5,696 nucleotides of DNA from NCBI RefSeq assembly GCF_024699075.1, contig NZ_JAILQF010000015.1:1-5696 (forward strand), written 5' to 3'. The notes under the pieces are model-generated. The model worked only from the letters and a program-made list of their open reading frames with translations. It was not told the origin of the DNA and did not search any database. Each line of letters opens with the position of its first letter. Position 1 is the first letter of the stretch. Made by a program: the position numbers and the translations under genes. Positions 1 to 5,696 of this stretch are shown piece by piece. This DNA comes from Butyrivibrio sp. (lineage in GTDB: Bacteria; Bacillota_A; Clostridia; Lachnospirales; Lachnospiraceae).

Positions 1-94
1 TTCCGCATCCACTTACCGTAACAGTTATAAGCGCTATACCTATACTGCTTGCAAATACCCTATGCAGAAATTTAAAGTCAAAGTCTCTAACCAT
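1..94 (-). CDS. Probable lipoprotein, N-terminal fragment (cut by left window edge)
   Basis: Only the first 31 codons are inside the window. The start ATG (92-94) is preceded by a perfect GGAGG (101-105) with a 6-base spacer, so a real gene start is likely. The peptide has a charged beginning (MVRDFDFKFLHR), a hydrophobic core (FASSIGIALITVTV) and then V-S-G-C at residues 27-30. This is a lipobox-like end of a type II signal peptide, with Cys30 as the presumed lipidated residue. The mature protein would be anchored to the outer face of the membrane. It starts 54 bases after the cpsD stop on the same strand, so it may be co-transcribed with the capsule genes. The family cannot be told from this fragment. 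An alternative is an ordinary N-terminal membrane anchor. Confidence 0.7.
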   Translation of the reverse strand, partial: MVRDFDFKFLHRVFASSIGIALITVTVSGCG

Positions 95-3000
95 TTTGAT
101 CCTCCAAGCACTTGTATTTAAAAAGTGAATCATGTAATACTGTTCACCCTACTGATAATCTCCATAATTGCCATAGTACTTACCATAGTACTTGCCATAG
201 TACTTACCATAATACTTGCCATAATATTTATTTCCATCCATGGAAACCATGTTCATGACTGCCCCCAGCACGTGGCATCCTGCCTTCTTAAGCTGGTTTT
301 GAACATTTTGAACGAATCTGTAACTTATCCTGCCGCTTGCTATAACAAGAACCGTGCCATCGCACTGTTTACCAACGATAGCGGCATCTATAACTGATCC
401 AAGAGGCGGTGTATCAATTATGATGATATCGAATACATCATGCGCCTCTTTAAGGAGTTGTCCGAACACTTCGCCTCCGAGTAGCTCTGAGGGCATCGGG
501 GTGTTCGGCCCTGAGAATATCATGTAAAATCCAGGTTCATCTGTCTGGCACAGACAATCATCAATCTTGCAATGACCTACAAGGAAGTTAGTAAGTCCAA
601 ACCTTATCTTGCCATTTTTAAAGTGCTCTCTCATAACAGATTTTCTAAGGTCTGCATCTATAAGAAGTACTTTCTTATCAGCCTGAGCGAAGGTCCTTGC
701 AAGTTCGAAGGCAACTTCTGACTTGCCTTCATTGGGTGTACTTGATGTTATTGCAATTGTACGTATATCCCTGCCACTAAACTCGATATTACTTCTAAGA
801 GTCTTGTAGGCTTCCTTTGTCCTAAAATCAAGTTCATTGTCCCTTATCATTATTCTCTGCATGTATTCTCTTCTCCCCTATATAGGATCCGGCATCAGAT
901 AACCGAATTCCTACGCAATAAAGATATCGGATACAATTAAGTGAATATTTACATTTTTTCGAAAAATTCTTGATATTAAACAATTTTGAGGTTTATATAT
1001 ACTGAAATTAAAGAACTATTTTATTAGATATATCATATATTTTGTAGAATAGATGATTTCTATGATTTATTTGCGCTATTATGATCCTGTATTGCTTTCA
1101 GGATCATCCTCATCTCCGCCAATACGGCTTATTTCGTCAGACTTATCTTTCTTTTTGGATTTCCTGCTCTTCTTAAAATTCTTGGAACCTATATCCTGGG
1201 TTACATTTTCATCAAATGGAATAATTCCAAGAGCGCTGATACCAAGATACTTCTCAACATCCTCTGATGTCTTAACAGTATCATCTATAAGGAAATGTAT
1301 GATAAGAAGCGCTCCTACTAATAAAGTTCCAAATACAAAGCCTCCTGCTGTCCAGAGAAGGCAACTAGGTGCAGACTTTTCTGTAGGAAGATTTGCAACT
1401 TCTACTACGTTAACAGCATCTATATCCATAACATTTTCGATATGCCTGGCGCTTACTTCTCTTATGTAATCAGCTATAGTCTGTGCAGTATATGGATCAT
1501 AATCCGTCACCGTTATAGCAACAATTCGAGTATCTAAAGGAGTATCCACAGATACCTTTTCAAGAAAATCGTCATAGTCATATTTGCTGCCAATATCTAA
1601 AGCTTCAATTACGTTTTCAAGAACGTATCGGCTCTTTATAAGCTCAGCATAATCCTTGGTAAGCTGAGATCCAACCTGAAGATCCGTATATATATTACTT
1701 GAATCCGTATTGTCTTTATCAAGTACATATATCTTAGTTGTTGATTTAAATTCTTCCGGAAGCACGAATTTACTAAAACAAAAGCCCGCAATGGCACAGC
1801 CTATTGCTACAATAAGTATAAGCCACAGGCGATGAATAAGTATTCCTACAATCTCTCCAAGGTCAATCTCAATTACGTCGCTATTGTTTCTGGCATTACT
1901 GCTTACATTTACATCAGTCTGTTCCATACGTACCTCCAAACATTATCAGCTTAACAGGTTAATCGCATTTTCATATAGAATTTCTCTGGCGTAATCTTCT
2001 CCGTATTTTTTTCTTATAAATTCAGCGCATTCGAGCATATCTGGAACTCTTTTCCCTGTATCTCTGTGCGCATCAGTACTTACAAAACTTATCTTCTCCT
2101 GTGACAGGAGCTTTCTTACAAATTTACCAACGGGATTGAACATTCCTCTTGTAACACTATCGGAATTGATCTGAAGTCTCACCCCTCCATCTATTATTTC
2201 GTCAATTCTTGATTTATCTTTATAGAAACATTCATATCTTTCGCAGTGAGCCAATATAGGATTCCATCCCTCGTACGAAAGACGTCTTAGTCCCTCCGAA
2301 ATATAGCTATACTCATCCGAAGGATTAAATTCTACAAGTATATCACCGGAATTTCCCATAGGAAGGGCATTGCCTTCTTCCAGCCTTTTAGGAAGAGTTT
2401 CGTCATAGTATAGTTCATTACCCGGATATATCTTTATGTCTATTCCTTCTTTATCAGCTTCCTCTTGAAGTTGTATGATCCTTTTATGGATGCCCTTAGG
2501 GGAAACAGACTTTATATATATTTTGTTATGAGGCGTTGCAATTATTGTCCTTATATTATTTTCATAAGCAATCCTTAGCATGTTAAGTGACATCTCCATA
2601 TCTTTGGATCCGTCATCAACAGCCGGGATCACATGACAATGCATATCGACAAAGCCGTAAGAGAATTTTTTACCCATTTAACCCCCGTTTATCATTAACT
2701 GTTCACAATATTATGCATAGGAATAAGATTTTTGAATTTATCTTCCATGTCCAAATCCTTGCATATCACTGCGAAATTTTTTCACACAGGCTGCTCAGCA
2801 GACACTGCCTCTTTCTTTTGAGCAGGTACTCCTATCTCCTGATACAATCTTGTCATAAATGATACTTCCTGTTCAATATTAAGTCCTGCATTTCTGAATA
2901 TTCTTTCAACCATTCTGGGAGATGCGCTTCTATTCATAAGATATGATTTCTGGTCAAAATTCTTCTGCGGCTCAGGCTCTTCTTTGCCAGAGAGAAGGCG

Positions 3001-5696
3001 ATGAAGATTCATAAGAGTATCGTAGTCATAATATTCATCTTCTGTTTTTGCAGGTGCTGCTACTCCCATCTTGTTCATCTCATCCAGGATACGGTAAGCC
3101 CAGGCCTCAGGAGATTCTGATAATGAAAAATAGTTAATAAGTCCCGTCAGATTTATATCCTTGGAAATAGTATCAGATGCCATGCAAGGGAGCCCTGATG
3201 CCTGTGCTTCCATAAGTGCAGCGGGCGCTCCATTAAGATTAGCAGGGTATACGAAATAGTCCATGATCTGATAGAAATCGTATACATTACCCCATGTACC
3301 AAGGAACAGAACCTGTCCTATTATCCCAAGATCTGCTGCAACTTTGGCAGCATTCATGATCTCCTCTCCGTCTCCTATGAGAAGAATCTTCATAGGAAGC
3401 CCCTTAAGCGTATCATACTCACCTGTGGGATCCTCTTTTAATATCTTCTGCATCCATGCAAATACATGGAATAGAAATTCATGATTCTGATTTTTATGAA
3501 ACTGCGCAACGCACCCTAATACAAATGTGTTTGCAAGTCCAAGCTTATCGCGGAAAGCATCACGTATTTTCCCATTATACAGAAAATTCTGTATGTTGAT
3601 ACCATCTTGAATTACATGTATTCTTCCCGAATCAACTGCAATATCCCCAAATATCGCTCTAGCTGCCCCAACGCTTGATGCAAAGCATATATCGGCGCAG
3701 TCTTCTTTTAGTATAGGTGATGAGAAGTTGGCTCTTCTTATCTTCTGAACAAGCCCTGCGTCTATAACGCTTCCCACATGCATTATAGTTATAGCTCCGT
3801 GCCTCTTGGCAAGAGGAAGATATATCGATGCTGCAGAATACATATGTCCTTCAACAATCTTCCATTCTCCTTCGTGCTGGGCAAAAAAACTGTTCACAAG
3901 CTCAGTATATCCGAACAGATTGCTACTACTATAAGTCGGAATAGCATAAACATGTCCTCCAAGCCTTGTGATCTCTGCGTCAAAAAAACCGGCTCTTCTA
4001 TGCCTAAGAAGCTCGTCAGATGAAGGGAATTCCTTGCCTGTAGGAGTAGGATCTCTTGTTATAAGGAAATCAAACTGGATGTGACTTCTGTCAAAGTTTC
4101 TGTATAGATTCATTATATGTGCCTGCATTCCACTAAGGTCAATCGACTCAAGCACATGTAGTATTCTTATTTTTGCTTTTGGAACATTTTCAGACACACG
4201 TATAGTAGACGGTATACGCTTTTTCGGAGGCGTAACCGAAGGGTTGTTCTTCTCGAATTCTCGTTTTCTTACGTCAGATGCACTCTCGATAGTCTCAAAT
4301 ATTGACATAGGTAGTTCCCCTCCCCGCTTATGCGCGCACTTTCCTACGTATATATTATATCGCTTAATCGACTATCTTTCTACATAAAAATGCCCTATTT
4401 ACGGGGAAAATCGAATTATCTATTCGCTTATCCATACGCAAATAAGGTGATTATATCAATTGTATATTTACATTTAAAACAGTATTTATTCTGTATATAA
4501 CTCAAAGCCGCTCAAATTCAAAAGACAGGCAGTTTATAAATGATTTTTGAGTCTTTGACTGTATTATAAAATTCAAGAGCTTGATAGATGAAGTTTTATA
4601 TTCTGTATGGGATCCACCTGTTCGAGCAAAGCGAGTTTGGATCCCAGAATATAAAATTTCAGATATCAAGCCTTGAATTATAATACATGAAAGACAATAA
4701 AAACATTTATAACTGCCTGTCTTTACGAATCTGTAGCAAGGGGCATTTGTACCCGATTACCTCTCAGCACGCATTGGGTTGTTGAGGAAGTCTTCGTATG
4801 TGAGCCTGATTCCCTCATCGAGCTCTGTCTTGTAGGTCCAGCCAAGATTTGTAGCCTTAGATACATCAAGAAGCTTTCTAGGTGTTCCATTTGGCTTTGA
4901 AGAATCCCAACGGATCTCACCCTCATAACCGATGATCTTAGCAACCTTTTCTGTAAGCTCTTTGATTGTAAGCTCCTTACCTGTACCAGCGTTAACCGTC
5001 TCATCACCTGAGTAGTTATTCATAAGGAATACACAAAGGTTAGCAAGATCGTCAACATATAAGAATTCACGAAGTGGTGATCCATCTCCCCAACATGTTA
5101 CGTAAGGAAGATTCTGCTCCTTAGCTTCATGGAAGCGGCGGATAAGAGCTGGAAGTACGTGTGAGTGCTCTGGATGATAGTTATCATTCGGTCCGTAAAG
5201 GTTAGTAGGCATTACTGATATATAGTCTGTGCCGTACTGACCATTTAAGTATTCGCAGTACTTAAGACCACTGATCTTAGCAAGCGCATAAGCCTCATTA
5301 GTCTTCTCAAGCTCAGATGTAAGGAGAACCTTCTCTGTCATAGGCTGAGGAGCCATACGAGGATAGATGCAGGATGAACCGAGGAATTCAAGCTTCTTAC
5401 AGCCGTTCTGCCATGCAGAGTGAATCACGTTCATCTCAAGGATCATGTTGTCATACATAAAGTCAGCCTTTGCTGTTGCATTACCCATGATTCCGCCAAC
5501 CTTAGCAGCTGCAAGGAATACATACTCAGGTTTTTCTTTGGCAAAAAACTCTTCAACCTGATCCTGACGTGTAAGGTCAAGCTCCTTATGTGTACGTGTA
5601 ATGATATTTGTATATCCCTGACGTTCAAGTTCTCTTACGATTGCAGAACCAACCATTCCGCGGTGGCCGGCAACATATATTTTTGCATTCTTTTCC

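Overview
The window is a compact slice of an exopolysaccharide or capsule biosynthesis locus. Every credible gene lies on the minus strand, so transcription runs from the right edge to the left. The moderately low G+C content, AT-rich gaps, strong GGAGG-type ribosome binding sites and the Gram-positive split of the chain-length machinery into a membrane adaptor, a separate BY-kinase and a PHP phosphatase all point to a Firmicute. My best guess is a gut or rumen Lachnospiraceae (Butyrivibrio-like) bacterium, but that is an inference from style, not from a marker gene.

Layout in the direction of transcription. (1) 5696-4757: GDP-L-fucose synthase (fcl), missing only its first codon or few beyond the right edge. 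(2) 4756-4309: 448 bases without a clear gene. They hold a 204-base near-perfect inverted repeat (4521-4724) followed by an AT-rich stretch with two promoter candidates. (3) 4308-2782: a GT-B fold, GT4-type protein with long N- and C-terminal extensions. Three of the four residues that normally bind the sugar-nucleotide donor are replaced. (4) 2748-2695: a possible 17-codon small ORF with its own ribosome binding site. (5) 2677-1946: CpsB-type PHP tyrosine-protein phosphatase. (6) 1927-1079: CpsC-type (Wzz-like) membrane adaptor. (7) 1078-863: a 216-base AT-rich gap with weak hairpins. (8) 862-149: CpsD-type bacterial tyrosine kinase ending in five tandem KYYG repeats. (9) 94-1: the start of a probable lipoprotein of unknown family.

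How the genes work together: Fcl makes the activated deoxysugar GDP-L-fucose. CpsC, CpsD and CpsB form the phosphorylation circuit that sets polymer length and export. CpsD autophosphorylates on its C-terminal tyrosine cluster when docked to CpsC, and CpsB removes the phosphates. The GT4-like protein would be a sugar transferase if active, but its donor site looks degenerate. The product is therefore probably a fucose-containing surface polysaccharide. The most unusual features are the long foldback element, the altered donor site of the GT4-like protein and the tyrosine-repeat tail of CpsD.
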